64,000 nt of DNA from Floricoccus tropicus (GCF_001832905.1 NZ_MKIR01000024.1:248001-312000), one strand, 5' to 3'. Shown: positions 1-10,329, counted from the first letter of the stretch. Translations and numbers: made by a program. The notes: a model not told the origin generated them from the sequence alone.

Positions 1-393
1 ATTACTAGCAGATTCAAGGACAGCAGGAACACAACCAGCAGAACCGGCGGTAGGAGTTGCACAAACAAGCCCCATCTTAGCATTAAGTTCATTAACAGCC
101 ATAGCGTTTCTGACTGCACTTAAAATAGTAGAATCTGATAATCCCTTACCTGATTTTATATAGTCGTCCATTTTTAGGGCATCTCCACCAGTAAGTCCAG
201 TGGCTGATTTTGTAGCAGTTAATCCGTCAACGACAGAATTCATCATAACCTCAAGGTTATATTGCATCATTGATATTATTTCTTCTCTTGTTCGACCAGT
301 TACCTCTATCTCAGTGGCAATCATTAGCTCAGAAATATTGCCATTGTGATTTGTATTAGCTTGGTCAACAAGCTCTTTTATTGAATAAAACAT
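1..393 (-). CDS. sdaAA: L-serine dehydratase alpha subunit, N-terminal part (cut by window edge)
   Basis: The alpha chain of the two-subunit iron-sulfur L-serine ammonia-lyase deaminates serine to pyruvate and ammonia in the cytosol. The first 131 codons are visible, from an ATG at 391-393 reading left; the gene runs off the window, so the cluster-binding cysteine region is only partly present. The visible part contains the family segment LVCATPTAGSAG near residues 109-120. The Shine-Dalgarno AGGAG overlaps the stop codon of sdaAB, which lies 8 nt upstream, so the two subunits are translationally coupled. It is the third gene of a HAD-sdaAB-sdaAA operon. The start and family are well supported. 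Confidence 0.93.
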   Translation of the reverse strand, partial: MFYSIKELVDQANTNHNGNISELMIATEIEVTGRTREEIISMMQYNLEVMMNSVVDGLTATKSATGLTGGDALKMDDYIKSGKGLSDSTILSAVRNAMAVNELNAKMGLVCATPTAGSAGCVPAVLESASN

Positions 394-401
394 TATCTCT
401 C

Positions 402-1073
402 CTAGTTGAAAAAGTTGACATTTAGTATATGTGGTAGGTTTCTAATGGCTTCCACAACATCTCCAATATCCTGTGAATCAAGTTCAATAATTACGATTGC
501 CTTTTCTCCTGCGCTCTCACGAGTTAGGTTCATCTGTGCAATATTAATTTTCTTTTTCGAAAGAAGATCAGTGATATTTGCTACAACTCCTGGGACATCT
601 TCATTTACAATGATTAGTGTAGGAGTATTCATGCTTAGGGCAATGTCAAATCCATTTAGCTCTGTAACTTGGATGTTTCCCCCACCAATAGAAATTCCAG
701 TAATTGACGTAGTTGAATTATCATTATGAATTACAATTTTCGCAGTATTAGGATGACTTGTTTTACCTTCGCGGTCGATTACCCAAGAGACTTCCATACC
801 TTGCTCGTGAGCAATTTTTAAAGATTCGGGAATGCGTTTGTCATCGGTATCCATTCCCAAAAGACCAGCCACAAGTGCAATATCAGTACCGTGCCCTTTG
901 TAGGTCTTGGCAAAACTTTGGTAAAGATGAATTTCAACCTCTTTTGGAGTAGTTCCAATGATTGATCTTACGATTCGGCCGATTCTTACAGCACCAGCGG
1001 TATGAGAAGAGCTCGGTCCAACCATGACGGGGCCAATGATATCAAATACACTTTTAAATTTTACGTTTTTCAT
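402..1073 (-). CDS. sdaAB: L-serine dehydratase beta subunit
   Basis: This is the beta chain (223 aa) of the iron-sulfur L-serine dehydratase, the partner of the alpha chain encoded just downstream. The N-terminal domain begins KSVFDIIGPVMVGPSSSHT (residues 7-25), the hallmark of this subunit, and the C-terminal ~75 residues form an ACT domain (LIIVNEDVPGVVANITDLLS), which in this family senses small ligands. The ATG lies 3 nt after the HAD stop codon, so translation is probably coupled to it. Separate alpha and beta genes are the usual Firmicute arrangement. No defects are seen. Confidence 0.95.
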   Translation of the reverse strand: MKNVKFKSVFDIIGPVMVGPSSSHTAGAVRIGRIVRSIIGTTPKEVEIHLYQSFAKTYKGHGTDIALVAGLLGMDTDDKRIPESLKIAHEQGMEVSWVIDREGKTSHPNTAKIVIHNDNSTTSITGISIGGGNIQVTELNGFDIALSMNTPTLIIVNEDVPGVVANITDLLSKKKINIAQMNLTRESAGEKAIVIIELDSQDIGDVVEAIRNLPHILNVNFFN

Positions 1074-1076
1074 TAC

Positions 1077-1700
1077 TTAAAATAACTCCAATAATTCTTT
1101 CGGATTTTCAATGATAAAGTCCGCACCGGCAGTCTTAAGCTCCTCATAGTCACCAAAACCATAAAGCACACCGACAGTTTTGACATCATTTTCTTGACCA
1201 CCCACGATATCATAATTTCTATCGCCAATCATGACACTGTCTTCTTTACTTGCACCAGATTTATCCATAGCCTCAGCAAGAACTAAGGTTTTAGTAAATT
1301 TACCCTTACCACTTCCAGTGATTCCATCCACGAAGTCATTCATTTTAAAAGCCTCGAATGTCTTAATGGCTACAGGTTCATTTTTACTGGTTGCAACATA
1401 AACTTTTTTCCCAGCTTGGCGAAGCATTTTCATTGTTTCCAAGATTTGAGGATAAATCTCTGCTTCGAACATCCCTTGCTTACCATAGTATTCACGGTAT
1501 GTTTTGATAGCAAGTTCTGCAAATTCAGAATCTCCTAGTTTACTAAAAGTTGCTTCTAAGCTTGGACCGATGAAAGAGGTCAAGGTAGCATCATCAGGTG
1601 TTTCCATTCCTAACTTATCAAATGTATATCTAAAGGCATTTTTTATTCCAGGTTCACTGTTTATAATTGTTCCATCTAAATCAAAAAAATAGTTTTTCAT
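1077..1700 (-). CDS. HAD-superfamily phosphatase (Gph/phosphoglycolate phosphatase-like)
   Basis: This 207-aa HAD class IA hydrolase carries motif I FFDLDGTIINS (residues 5-15; nucleophile Asp7), motif II in VATSKNE and motif III/IV in MIGDRNYDIVGG. The cap domain is alpha-helical. Substrate cannot be told from sequence; phosphoglycolate or 5'-nucleotides are typical for relatives. The start ATG at 1698-1700 is preceded by AAAGGAG at good spacing. It is the first gene of an operon with sdaAB and sdaAA and is divergent from mnmA; the operon promoter should lie in 1720-1760, where a GTTTACA/TGTAAAC inverted repeat sits. Confidence 0.9.
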   Translation of the reverse strand: MKNYFFDLDGTIINSEPGIKNAFRYTFDKLGMETPDDATLTSFIGPSLEATFSKLGDSEFAELAIKTYREYYGKQGMFEAEIYPQILETMKMLRQAGKKVYVATSKNEPVAIKTFEAFKMNDFVDGITGSGKGKFTKTLVLAEAMDKSGASKEDSVMIGDRNYDIVGGQENDVKTVGVLYGFGDYEELKTAGADFIIENPKELLELF

Positions 1701-1734
1701 GTGAGTATATCTCCTTTAATTAACTATAGAGTTA

Positions 1735-1796
1735 GTTTACATTCTTTTAACTTAATTGTAAACGTATTGGAAGGCGTATGCTCTACTTTTGTAAAC
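1735..1796. promoter_or_regulatory. TGTAAAC inverted/direct repeats between divergent HAD-sda operon and mnmA
   Basis: GTTTACA at 1735-1741 faces TGTAAAC at 1757-1763, and a third TGTAAAC is at 1790-1796, 33 bp (about three helical turns) on. The cluster overlaps the expected promoter of the leftward operon (possible -10 TATAGT, complement of 1723-1728). It looks like a binding site for a dimeric regulator, but the regulator is not identified. Confidence 0.35.
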
Positions 1797-1804
1797 TATC
1801 TTAT

Positions 1805-1832
1805 TTTACTAAATTCGCTTTTTTGTTATAAT
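1805..1832 (+). promoter_or_regulatory. mnmA promoter
   Basis: A perfect -10 TATAAT at 1827-1832 follows a -35-like TTTACT at 1805-1810 with a 16-bp spacer. The resulting leader is about 78 nt. The ribosome binding site before the mnmA ATG (AAGATGG) is weak. Confidence 0.6.
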
Positions 1833-1890
1833 ATGTAAGCTTGCACCTTCAAATGCAAAGCGAATATATTAATGGTAAGGGGACCTTTAA

Positions 1891-3036
<1,146 letters not shown>

Positions 3037-3038
3037 AC

Positions 3039-3067
3039 TTGACCAGTTATTAAATTTGATATAAAAT
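3039..3067 (+). promoter_or_regulatory. mnmG promoter
   Basis: TTGACC (3039-3044) and TAAAAT (3062-3067) are spaced by exactly 17 bp, starting 2 nt after the mnmA stop codon. Transcription from here gives a leader of about 95 nt before the mnmG ATG at 3170. Confidence 0.65.
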
Positions 3068-3169
3068 ATCTATAAATAAAACAGTAGTCAAAGTACTGGA
3101 TTATGTATGCTTTTTTGGTGCGTACGTGGTCCCTTGCTTTGGCTTTTAAATTGTAAAAATGGAGATGAA

Positions 3170-5056
3170 ATGACTTATAAATTTCAAGAAGAATTTGATG
3201 TAATTGTAGTTGGGGCAGGTCATGCTGGCTGTGAGGCAGCTTTAGCTTCCGCTAGAATGGGTTCAAAAACTCTTTTACTAACAATAAATTTAAATATGCT
3301 AGCTTTCATGCCTTGTAATCCGTCAATTGGTGGATCAGCAAAAGGTGTGGTAGTTCGTGAAATTGATGCACTTGGTGGGGAAATGGGTCGAAATATTGAC
3401 AAGACTTACATCCAAATGAAGATGCTCAATACCGGTAAAGGTCCAGCTGTTCGTGCTCTTCGTGCCCAAGCAGATAAAGATCTTTATTCTGAAGAAATGA
3501 AACATACAATAGAAAAACAAGATAATCTTACCCTTCGCCAAGCCATGGTTGATGAAATTTTAGTGGAGGATGATAAGGTTATTGGAGTTAAGACTGCAAC
3601 AGGCACATATTATTCTGCCAAGGCAGTTGTCATCACGACAGGTACTGCTCTGCGTGGAGAAATCATAATCGGAGAGCTAAAATACTCTTCTGGTCCGAAT
3701 AATTCTCTTGCCTCGGTGACTTTAGCAGATAATTTGCGTGATTTAGGTTTTGAAATTGGACGTTTTAAGACAGGTACACCACCACGTGTTAAGGCTTCGT
3801 CAATTGACTATGATAAGACTGAGATTCAACCGGGTGATGAAACTCCTAACCACTTCAGCTACTTATCTAAAGATGCGGACTATCTTAAGGATCAAATCCC
3901 ATGTTGGTTGACTTATACAAGTGAAAATAGTCATAAAATTATTCAAGATAATCTTTATCGCGCACCAATGTTTTCAGGTATTGTAAAGGGTGTAGGCCCA
4001 CGTTATTGTCCTTCAATTGAGGACAAAATTGTGCGTTTTTCTGACAAGCCACGCCACCAACTATTCTTGGAACCAGAAGGGCGTAATACAGAAGAAGTAT
4101 ATGTACAAGGTCTGTCAACAAGTCTACCTGAGGATGTTCAGTTTGATCTACTTCGCTCAATCCCTGGGCTTGAAAATGTGGAGATGATGCGTTCAGGTTA
4201 TGCGATTGAGTATGATGTTGTCTTACCTCATCAACTTCGTCCAACCCTTGAAACTAAGCTTGTGTCAGGACTCTTTACTGCTGGACAAACTAATGGCACT
4301 TCGGGCTATGAAGAAGCAGGGGGACAAGGAATTGTTGCAGGTATCAATGCAGCTCTTAAAGTACAAGATAAGCCAGAACTGATTCTGAAACGTAGTGATG
4401 CCTATATTGGTGTTATGATTGATGACTTGGTAACAAAAGGGACTTTGGAACCCTATCGTTTGTTAACTAGTCGTGCTGAATATCGCTTAATCCTTCGTCA
4501 TGATAATGCTGACGTAAGATTAACTCCAATCGGTCGTGAAATTGGGCTTGTTGATGATGAAAGATGGGATACTTATGAAATTAAACAGTATAAGTTCCAA
4601 AATGAAATGAAGCGTCTTGAAACACTTAAGCTAAAACCTGTGGCTGAAACAAATGCTAAGATTCAGGAATATGGTTATAAACCACTTAAGGATGCCATGA
4701 CTGTTGCTGAATTTTTAAGAAGACCTGAAATTAAGTACAATGATCTACTTAATTTTATTGAAGAAGCACCAGAAGAACTTGACGATAAGATAATTGAGCA
4801 ATTAGAAATTGAAATCAAATATGAAGGTTATATCAAGAAGGCTATGGATCAAGTTGAAAAGATGCATCGTCTAGAGGCTAAAAAAATTCCTGCTAACATT
4901 GATTGGGATGCAATTGATTCAATAGCTACAGAAGCACGTCAGAAATTCAAGAAAATTAATCCAGAAACTATTGGTCAAGCTAGCCGTATCAGTGGTGTAA
5001 ATCCAGCTGATATTAGTATTCTTATGGTATATCTTGAAGGAAGAAATAGAAGATAA
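3170..5056 (+). CDS. mnmG: tRNA uridine-5-carboxymethylaminomethyl modification enzyme MnmG (GidA)
   Basis: MnmG is the FAD-dependent partner of MnmE and installs the cmnm5 group on wobble U34. The reading frame is open back to an ATG at 3107, but the real start is ATG 3170: GGAG at 3161-3164 precedes it, the protein then begins [17 protein letters not shown], and the length of 628 aa matches the family. The dinucleotide-binding GAGHAG is at residues 15-20. The conserved FKTGTPPR and the C-terminal domain ending in [12 protein letters not shown] are present. A UUCG-capped terminator follows. Confidence 0.97.
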   Translation: MTYKFQEEFDVIVVGAGHAGCEAALASARMGSKTLLLTINLNMLAFMPCNPSIGGSAKGVVVREIDALGGEMGRNIDKTYIQMKMLNTGKGPAVRALRAQADKDLYSEEMKHTIEKQDNLTLRQAMVDEILVEDDKVIGVKTATGTYYSAKAVVITTGTALRGEIIIGELKYSSGPNNSLASVTLADNLRDLGFEIGRFKTGTPPRVKASSIDYDKTEIQPGDETPNHFSYLSKDADYLKDQIPCWLTYTSENSHKIIQDNLYRAPMFSGIVKGVGPRYCPSIEDKIVRFSDKPRHQLFLEPEGRNTEEVYVQGLSTSLPEDVQFDLLRSIPGLENVEMMRSGYAIEYDVVLPHQLRPTLETKLVSGLFTAGQTNGTSGYEEAGGQGIVAGINAALKVQDKPELILKRSDAYIGVMIDDLVTKGTLEPYRLLTSRAEYRLILRHDNADVRLTPIGREIGLVDDERWDTYEIKQYKFQNEMKRLETLKLKPVAETNAKIQEYGYKPLKDAMTVAEFLRRPEIKYNDLLNFIEEAPEELDDKIIEQLEIEIKYEGYIKKAMDQVEKMHRLEAKKIPANIDWDAIDSIATEARQKFKKINPETIGQASRISGVNPADISILMVYLEGRNRR

Positions 5057-5067
5057 TAGTTACGTTT

Positions 5068-5093
5068 AGAAGAGACTTCGGTTTCTTCTTTTT
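5068..5093 (+). terminator. Intrinsic terminator after mnmG
   Basis: A 9-bp stem (AGAAGAGAC/GTTTCTTCT with one wobble pair) closes a TTCG tetraloop and is followed by a T run. Confidence 0.85.
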
Positions 5094-5150
5094 GTCTGCA
5101 AGTCATATCCTTATCAAAGCTTTAACCGACTTTATTTTATAAGGAAAATA

Positions 5151-5159
5151 TGGTAAAAT
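5151..5159 (+). promoter_or_regulatory. gdpP promoter (extended -10)
   Basis: TGGTAAAAT is an extended -10 element (TGn plus TAAAAT) 21 nt before the gdpP ATG. A weak -35 TTTATT lies 17 bp upstream at 5131-5136. AGGAG at 5169-5173 is the ribosome binding site. Confidence 0.5.
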
Positions 5160-5180
5160 AGCACGGACAGGAGTGTAAAT

Positions 5181-7172
5181 ATGAAACGTTTTTACAGACT
5201 ATCGTCAATGACGATTTCTATACTTATGGGTATTCTCTTTCTCATTGAGTGTATAGTGGTTCGTGAATCAGAATCTCGTATAAATTCGATGATAATTCTT
5301 TTCTTTTTGAATCTAGCAGTTTTATTTATTATTCTTTATCAAAAGAAAAGCTATGAAGACCATACAGTTGATTTCATTAGAAATGCTAATGAGCAGGCAG
5401 AAAATTCCTTAAGTTCAACTTTGGAAAAAATGCCGATAGGAGTTATCAGATATAAGCCAGAAACATATGAAATTGAGTGGTTTAATCCATATGTTGATTT
5501 GATTTTTGGTGAAACTGATAAAAACATAACTAGTGATCAAGTTAAAAAAATAGTTGAACAAGTAGAAAGTGGTACAAATAGATACGTTACCTTAGAAAGC
5601 AAGCAATATACAATTAGACAAGATAAAGATAAACACCTTCTCTATCTTCTGGATGCTAGTGGAGAATTTGATGCTAAACATTTGATGGCAAATGGTCGAG
5701 CAGTTATTGGTGCTCTATCAGTTGATAATTATGATGAAGCAACAGATTTGATATCTGAGAGTGAACGTACGGCAATTAATAGTATAATAACTAATTCTAT
5801 TGATAGTTTTTCTTCTAAGTACAAAGTTTTTACTCGTCGTGTTTCAAGTGATAGATACTATTTTTTCACTGACTATCAGACACTTGAGAAGCTTATGCAA
5901 GATAAATTTTCTTTCACAGAAGAATTTAAGAAAAAAGCTGAAGAAAGAAATGTATCTTTGACTTATAGTATTGGTGTAGGGTATGGAATTGATGATTTTC
6001 AATCAATTGGTAAAACAGCACTTAATAATCTAGAGTTAGCTCTAGTTCGTGGTGGAGACCAGGTAGTTGTTAAAGAAAATATAGATTCAGCTCAGATTCT
6101 TTATTTTGGTGGAAATTCTGCCAGCCGTTCGCAACGTTCAAGAACGAGAGCGCGTGCTATTGCCACTGCCCTTAATACAATCATTTCAGAGAGCGAAAAT
6201 GTCTTCGTAGTAGGACATAAATTTCCTGATATGGATGCCTTGGGTGCAAGTGTTGCTATGAGACTTTTTGCTAATTTAGCTGGTAAAGAAGCATATGTAG
6301 TATATGACAAAAAACAGCTTTTACCTGATGTTCAAAGAGCAATTGCTAAACTTGATGAAGCTGATGATGGTAAAAAATATATAATTACAACTAACCGTGC
6401 TAAGGCAATAAGACGTGACAATTCCCTTTTAATCATGGTTGATCATTCAAAGACTAAAATAACTCTTAATGAAGAATTTTATAAGGCTTTTGATAAGGTT
6501 GTAGTCATAGACCATCATAGACGTGATGAGGATTTTCCAAATCATGCTATGCTGAGTTATATTGAAAGTGGGGCAAGTAGTGCAAGTGAGCTTGCTACTG
6601 AACTTCTTCAATATCAAACAAGTAACTCTAAGAAAATGAACTCAGTAGAAGCAAGTGTAACCCTTGCAGGAATTTCTGTTGATACTAAGAGCTTTAGTAA
6701 GGGAGCAACTAGTCGAACATTTGAAGCTGCAAGTTTCTTACGTGGTCAAGGTGCTGACAGTAATCTGGTGAAAAATATGCTTGCTACAGATTTCAATGAC
6801 TATAAGGCAGTGAATGAAATTATTCTCAATGCAGAATTTATTGAAAACAATGTTGTAATTGCTTGTGGTGATCCTGATAAAAAATATGATAGCGTGAAAA
6901 CGGCTATCGCAGCTGAAACTCTTGCTGATATGGCAAACATAAAAATGGCTTTTGGTATTGCCTATCACAAAAATGGCTACGTAGCTATTTCAGCTCGTAG
7001 TCGTGGTGATAATAATGTTCAAAAAGTTATGACAGCATTTGGTGGTGGAGGTCATTTCAACAATGCCGCAGCCCAAGTTTACGAAAAATCAATCGAAGAG
7101 GTTAAGGAAGAACTCATTGCTGTGCTTAATGATGAAAAGCCCATAGAAGAAACACAGGAAAATGTAGAATAG
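5181..7172 (+). CDS. gdpP: Cyclic-di-AMP phosphodiesterase GdpP
   Basis: GdpP is a membrane-bound phosphodiesterase that hydrolyses c-di-AMP to pApA and so tunes turgor and cell-wall homeostasis. The 663-aa protein has two N-terminal membrane helices (about 10-28 and 34-52), a PAS-like region (about 75-160), a degenerate GGDEF domain (about 165-300), and a DHH/DHHA1 catalytic module. Catalytic signatures are GHKFPDMDALGAS (near 340), VDHSKT, VVIDHHRR (near 443) and the DHHA1 motif GGGGHFNNAA (near 620). Its position upstream of rplI and dnaB is conserved in Bacilli. Confidence 0.96.
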   Translation: MKRFYRLSSMTISILMGILFLIECIVVRESESRINSMIILFFLNLAVLFIILYQKKSYEDHTVDFIRNANEQAENSLSSTLEKMPIGVIRYKPETYEIEWFNPYVDLIFGETDKNITSDQVKKIVEQVESGTNRYVTLESKQYTIRQDKDKHLLYLLDASGEFDAKHLMANGRAVIGALSVDNYDEATDLISESERTAINSIITNSIDSFSSKYKVFTRRVSSDRYYFFTDYQTLEKLMQDKFSFTEEFKKKAEERNVSLTYSIGVGYGIDDFQSIGKTALNNLELALVRGGDQVVVKENIDSAQILYFGGNSASRSQRSRTRARAIATALNTIISESENVFVVGHKFPDMDALGASVAMRLFANLAGKEAYVVYDKKQLLPDVQRAIAKLDEADDGKKYIITTNRAKAIRRDNSLLIMVDHSKTKITLNEEFYKAFDKVVVIDHHRRDEDFPNHAMLSYIESGASSASELATELLQYQTSNSKKMNSVEASVTLAGISVDTKSFSKGATSRTFEAASFLRGQGADSNLVKNMLATDFNDYKAVNEIILNAEFIENNVVIACGDPDKKYDSVKTAIAAETLADMANIKMAFGIAYHKNGYVAISARSRGDNNVQKVMTAFGGGGHFNNAAAQVYEKSIEEVKEELIAVLNDEKPIEETQENVE

Positions 7173-7231
7173 ATCCTAAAAGTGTATCTTTAAAAGTGAT
7201 GATATCCATAGTTCTTAAGCAGATGAAAATA

Positions 7232-7247
7232 TATCACTCTAGTGATA
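7232..7247. promoter_or_regulatory. 16-nt palindrome upstream of rplI-dnaB
   Basis: TATCACTCTAGTGATA has 7-bp perfect arms and a CT centre, and lies about 28 nt before the rplI ATG. It lacks a terminating T run. It may be an operator or an mRNA hairpin; no partner is recognised. Confidence 0.3.
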
Positions 7248-7275
7248 AGTTTTAAATTATAAAGAGGAGATAGAC

Positions 7276-7728
7276 ATGAAAGTAATATTTTTAACAGACG
7301 TAAAAGGTAAAGGAAAAAAAGGTGAAGTAAAAGAAGTGCCAACTGGTTATGCACAAAACTTCCTGATCAAAAAGAATCTTGCTAAAGAAGCTACTAATGC
7401 AGCAGTTAGCGAACTTAATGGGCAAAAGAAAGCCCAAGCTAAATTAGATGCAGAAGTTCTTGCTGAGGCCAAATCTTTAAAAGAAGTTCTTGAAAAAGAA
7501 GATACAGTAGTTGAATTGAAAGAAAAAGTTGGCCAAGATGGACGCCTATTTGGAGCAATTAATTCTAAAAAAATCGCAGATGCATTGAATGCTCAGTATG
7601 ATGTTAAATTAGATAAACATAAAATTCAACTTGATAGTCCAATTAAATCATTAGGTGTAACCAAAGTACCTGTAAAATTACATAGAGATGTAACTGCAGT
7701 AGTTAGAGTACATGTCGGAGAAGCTTAA
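7276..7728 (+). CDS. rplI: 50S ribosomal protein L9
   Basis: L9 (150 aa, full length) binds domain V of 23S rRNA and helps keep reading frame. The N-terminal domain [20 protein letters not shown] with [15 protein letters not shown] is diagnostic; a long connecting helix (residues 45-80) and a C-terminal domain follow. The ribosome binding site GAGGAG is well placed. Its stop codon overlaps the dnaB start by one base, so the two are translationally coupled. Confidence 0.97.
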   Translation: MKVIFLTDVKGKGKKGEVKEVPTGYAQNFLIKKNLAKEATNAAVSELNGQKKAQAKLDAEVLAEAKSLKEVLEKEDTVVELKEKVGQDGRLFGAINSKKIADALNAQYDVKLDKHKIQLDSPIKSLGVTKVPVKLHRDVTAVVRVHVGEA

Positions 7729-9086
7729 TGGCTGAAATTGATGTAATAAAAGCCCCACCACAAGACATTGAGGCTGAACAGGCCGTCTTGGGGGCAATTT
7801 TTCTGGATGCCGATAGGCTGATAGAAGTTAGGGAATTTATTGATACCCCAGATTTCTATAAATCTGCCCATCGAATAATTTTCTCTACAATGATTAAATT
7901 ATCTGATGATAAAGAACCAATTGATGTTTTAACTGTCAGAAGTGCTCTTGAAAGTCAAGGTGATCTTGAAAGCATCGGAGGAATTTCTTACATCGCTGAG
8001 CTTGCAAGTATTGTTCCAACTAGTGCTAATGCGGCCTACTATGCAAAAATCGTAGGAGAAAAATCGCTTTTACGAAATTTGATTAATAATTTAACAGCAA
8101 GTGTTGAAAAAGCATACGCTCAAGATGATAGTGCTGATAACATTTTAAGTGAAGCTGAAAAAGGACTAGTAGATGTAGCTGAAAAGAAAAACCGTTCAGG
8201 ATTTAAAAAAATATCTGATGTTTTGGATGCGAACTTTGAAGAAATTGATAGATTAAGTCAGCAAAGTGAACGTATAACTGGTATTGCAACGGGTTATACA
8301 GCCTTAGATGATTTAACTACAGGATTACATGAAGAAGAGTTAATAATTTTAGCAGCAAGACCTGCGGTTGGTAAAACAGCCTTTGCCCTAAATATTGCTC
8401 AAAATATTGGTACAAAATTGGATAAATCAGTAGCTATTTTTTCACTGGAAATGGGTGCCGAAAGTTTAGTTAACCGTATGATTGCGGCTGAGGGACGAAT
8501 TGAATCCTATAATTTACGTACAGGTAATTTAAGCAAAGAAGAATGGGACAGTCTAACAATGGCTGTGGGAGTTCTATCTAATGCTGGAATATATATCGAT
8601 GATACACCGGGTATAAAAATTACTGAAATTCGTGCTCGTTCGAGAAAATTAGCGCAAGAAACAGGAAATCTTGGTTTAATCCTTATTGATTACCTTCAAC
8701 TTATTTCAGGTACTGGAAGAGAAAACAGACAACAAGAAGTTTCTGAAATCTCAAGACAGCTTAAGATTTTGGCAAAAGAGTTAAAAGTTCCAGTTATTGC
8801 CCTTAGTCAGCTTTCACGTGGAGTTGAACAAAGACAAGATAAACGTCCTGTGCTTTCAGATATCCGTGAATCTGGATCAATTGAGCAGGATGCAGATATC
8901 GTAGCTTTTCTATATCGTGATGATTATTATGCACGTGAGGGTGAAGATGGAGAAGAACTTGAAGAAGATAATACTGTTGAAGTTATCATTGAAAAAAACC
9001 GTAGTGGTGCGCGTGGAACAGTTAAACTAGCTTTTATTAAAGAATTTAATAAATTTGTAAATCTTTCATTTATGGAAGAACAATAG
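7728..9086 (+). CDS. dnaB: Replicative DNA helicase DnaB/DnaC
   Basis: This is the hexameric 5'-3' helicase of the chromosomal replisome (named dnaC in Bacillus). The N-terminal domain begins PPQDIEAEQAVLGAIF. The RecA-like C-terminal domain carries Walker A ARPAVGKTAFAL (near residues 210-221), Walker B LILIDYLQLI and the arginine-finger region. The 452-aa length is standard, and the order rplI-dnaB is the usual one in Bacilli. The start overlaps the rplI stop. Confidence 0.97.
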   Translation: MAEIDVIKAPPQDIEAEQAVLGAIFLDADRLIEVREFIDTPDFYKSAHRIIFSTMIKLSDDKEPIDVLTVRSALESQGDLESIGGISYIAELASIVPTSANAAYYAKIVGEKSLLRNLINNLTASVEKAYAQDDSADNILSEAEKGLVDVAEKKNRSGFKKISDVLDANFEEIDRLSQQSERITGIATGYTALDDLTTGLHEEELIILAARPAVGKTAFALNIAQNIGTKLDKSVAIFSLEMGAESLVNRMIAAEGRIESYNLRTGNLSKEEWDSLTMAVGVLSNAGIYIDDTPGIKITEIRARSRKLAQETGNLGLILIDYLQLISGTGRENRQQEVSEISRQLKILAKELKVPVIALSQLSRGVEQRQDKRPVLSDIRESGSIEQDADIVAFLYRDDYYAREGEDGEELEEDNTVEVIIEKNRSGARGTVKLAFIKEFNKFVNLSFMEEQ

Positions 9087-9104
9087 ACAAGAAAGTAGGA
9101 ATAT

Positions 9105-9422
9105 ATGTCACAAGCATTTGAAGATGTAGAAAAAATGAAGAAAATCAAGGAAGACGTCAGAAATCATGAGGGTCAAGTAGTAGGGATTACTAGCCAATAT
9201 GGACGTAAGAGAGAAAATAGACGTGAAGGTACTTTAAGTGAAGTCTATGATTCTTTATTTATCATTGTCTACGATCAAGATAGAAAACCTAAAGAAAGAG
9301 CAAGTTATAGCTACTCTGATATTCTTACTGAAAACATTTTAATTCATTATGCTGATCAACCAGATCCAATTGAAGAGGTTGATGAGATTGATGTAGTAGA
9401 AATAGTTGACGAAGAAGAATAA
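9105..9422 (+). CDS. Veg-family protein (DUF1021)
   Basis: This 105-aa protein matches the Veg family: the core REGTLSEVYDSLFIIVYDQ followed by RASYSYSDILTE resembles the Bacillus Veg pattern of an Arg-rich start, a Sm-like beta-barrel and a Tyr-Ser-Tyr motif. Family members affect biofilm or sporulation gene expression, but the biochemical role is not settled. The C-terminal 25 residues are very acidic (repeated Asp/Glu). It lies 18 nt after dnaB and is probably co-transcribed with it. The ATG at 9105 has only a modest ribosome binding site (AAGTAGGAA). Confidence 0.8.
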   Translation: MSQAFEDVEKMKKIKEDVRNHEGQVVGITSQYGRKRENRREGTLSEVYDSLFIIVYDQDRKPKERASYSYSDILTENILIHYADQPDPIEEVDEIDVVEIVDEEE

Positions 9423-9465
9423 ATTTGATAAACTAGTAAAGTTGAAATAGTGCAGCAAGTAGTCA

Positions 9466-9539
9466 AGGAACTCGTCAACAATACATTTGGTTAATAAAGT
9501 AACCAAAGCTGTAAAGGTGAAAATGTATTGCACGAACCT
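9466..9539 (+). ncRNA. Structured leader of rpsD mRNA (putative S4 autoregulatory element)
   Basis: Between veg and rpsD a long imperfect hairpin can form. CAATACATTT (9479-9488) pairs with AAATGTATTG (9521-9530). It extends outward with TCGT/ACGA (9472-9475/9532-9535) and AGG/CCT (9466-9468/9537-9539), and encloses an inner stem TTTGGTTA/TAACCAAA (9486-9493/9500-9507). AGGT at 9515-9518 could instead pair with ACCT at 9536-9539, a pseudoknot-like alternative. There is no terminator T run, so control would act on translation. S4 autoregulation through rpsD leaders is known in Bacilli; applying it here is inference. Confidence 0.5.
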
Positions 9540-9614
9540 GGGATTACTAAAACATTGTTTCTTCTAATAATTAATAGTCAATATGACTAAATAAAAATTT
9601 GGAGGATGACATAC

Positions 9615-10226
9615 ATGTCACGTTATACAGGACCATCTTGGAAACTTTCTCGCCGTTTAGGTGTATCTCTTTCAGGAACTGGTAAAGAAATCGCACGTCG
9701 TAACTATGTACCTGGTCAACATGGACCAAACAACCGTAGCAAACTTTCAGAGTACGGTTTACAATTAGCTGAAAAACAAAAACTACGTTTTTCTTACGGA
9801 TTAACTGAACGTCAATTCCGTAACCTATTCGTACAAGCAAGCAAAGTTAAAGAAGGAACTCTTGGTTTTAACTTCATGGTTCTTCTTGAACAACGTCTTG
9901 ATAATGTTGTATACCGTCTAGGTCTTGCAACTACACGTCCACAAGCACGTCAATTCGTAAACCATGGTCATATCCTTGTTAACGGTAAACGTGTTGATAT
10001 CCCATCATACCGCGTACAACCAGGTGATGTTATCAGCGTTCGTGAAAAATCTCAAAAAGTACCTGCAATCCTTGAAGCTGTTGAAGCTACTCTTGGACGT
10101 CCAGCATTCGTATCATTCGATGCTGACAAATTAACTGGAACTTTAGAACGTTTACCAGAACGTGATGAAATCAACCCAGAAATCAACGAAGCACTTGTCG
10201 TAGAATTCTACAACAAACAACTTTAA
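9615..10226 (+). CDS. rpsD: 30S ribosomal protein S4
   Basis: S4 (203 aa) is a primary 16S rRNA binder that starts 30S assembly and commonly represses its own mRNA. The frame has an ATG at 9606, but GGAGG at 9601-9605 leaves no spacing for it. The ATG at 9615 ([10 protein letters not shown]) is correctly spaced and gives the streptococcal length. The S4 RNA-binding domain is around residues 92-155 ([19 protein letters not shown]). Codon use is strongly biased, as expected for a highly expressed gene. The upstream 190 nt are structured and the gene is followed by two terminators. Confidence 0.97.
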   Translation: MSRYTGPSWKLSRRLGVSLSGTGKEIARRNYVPGQHGPNNRSKLSEYGLQLAEKQKLRFSYGLTERQFRNLFVQASKVKEGTLGFNFMVLLEQRLDNVVYRLGLATTRPQARQFVNHGHILVNGKRVDIPSYRVQPGDVISVREKSQKVPAILEAVEATLGRPAFVSFDADKLTGTLERLPERDEINPEINEALVVEFYNKQL

Positions 10227-10245
10227 GATTTACATAATAAATATG

Positions 10246-10273
10246 AAAAGTCATTCTTGGAATGGCTTTTTTT
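10246..10273 (+). terminator. rpsD terminator
   Basis: AAAAGTCATTC pairs with GAATGGCTTTT around a TTG loop (one wobble pair), followed by a T tract. Confidence 0.85.
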
Positions 10274-10297
10274 GTATCAATTCTATCTTGATATTAG

Positions 10298-10329
10298 AAA
10301 AAGGAAGTCATTTTATGGCTTCCTTTTTG
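10298..10329. terminator. Bidirectional terminator between rpsD and the ABC protein gene
   Basis: AAAAAGGAAGTCAT pairs with ATGGCTTCCTTTTT over a TTT loop. The A-rich and T-rich flanks allow it to work for both converging transcripts. Confidence 0.8.

Noticed and set aside
758-952. Open frame antisense to sdaAB
   Set aside because: It is a shadow frame of a strongly supported gene, with no ribosome binding site or domain.
3939-4244. 101-codon frame antisense to mnmG
   Set aside because: It has low-complexity composition and no start context, and lies wholly within mnmG coding sequence.
9606-9614. Earlier ATG for rpsD at 9606
   Set aside because: It abuts GGAGG with no spacing, and the extra residues MTY are absent from the S4 family.
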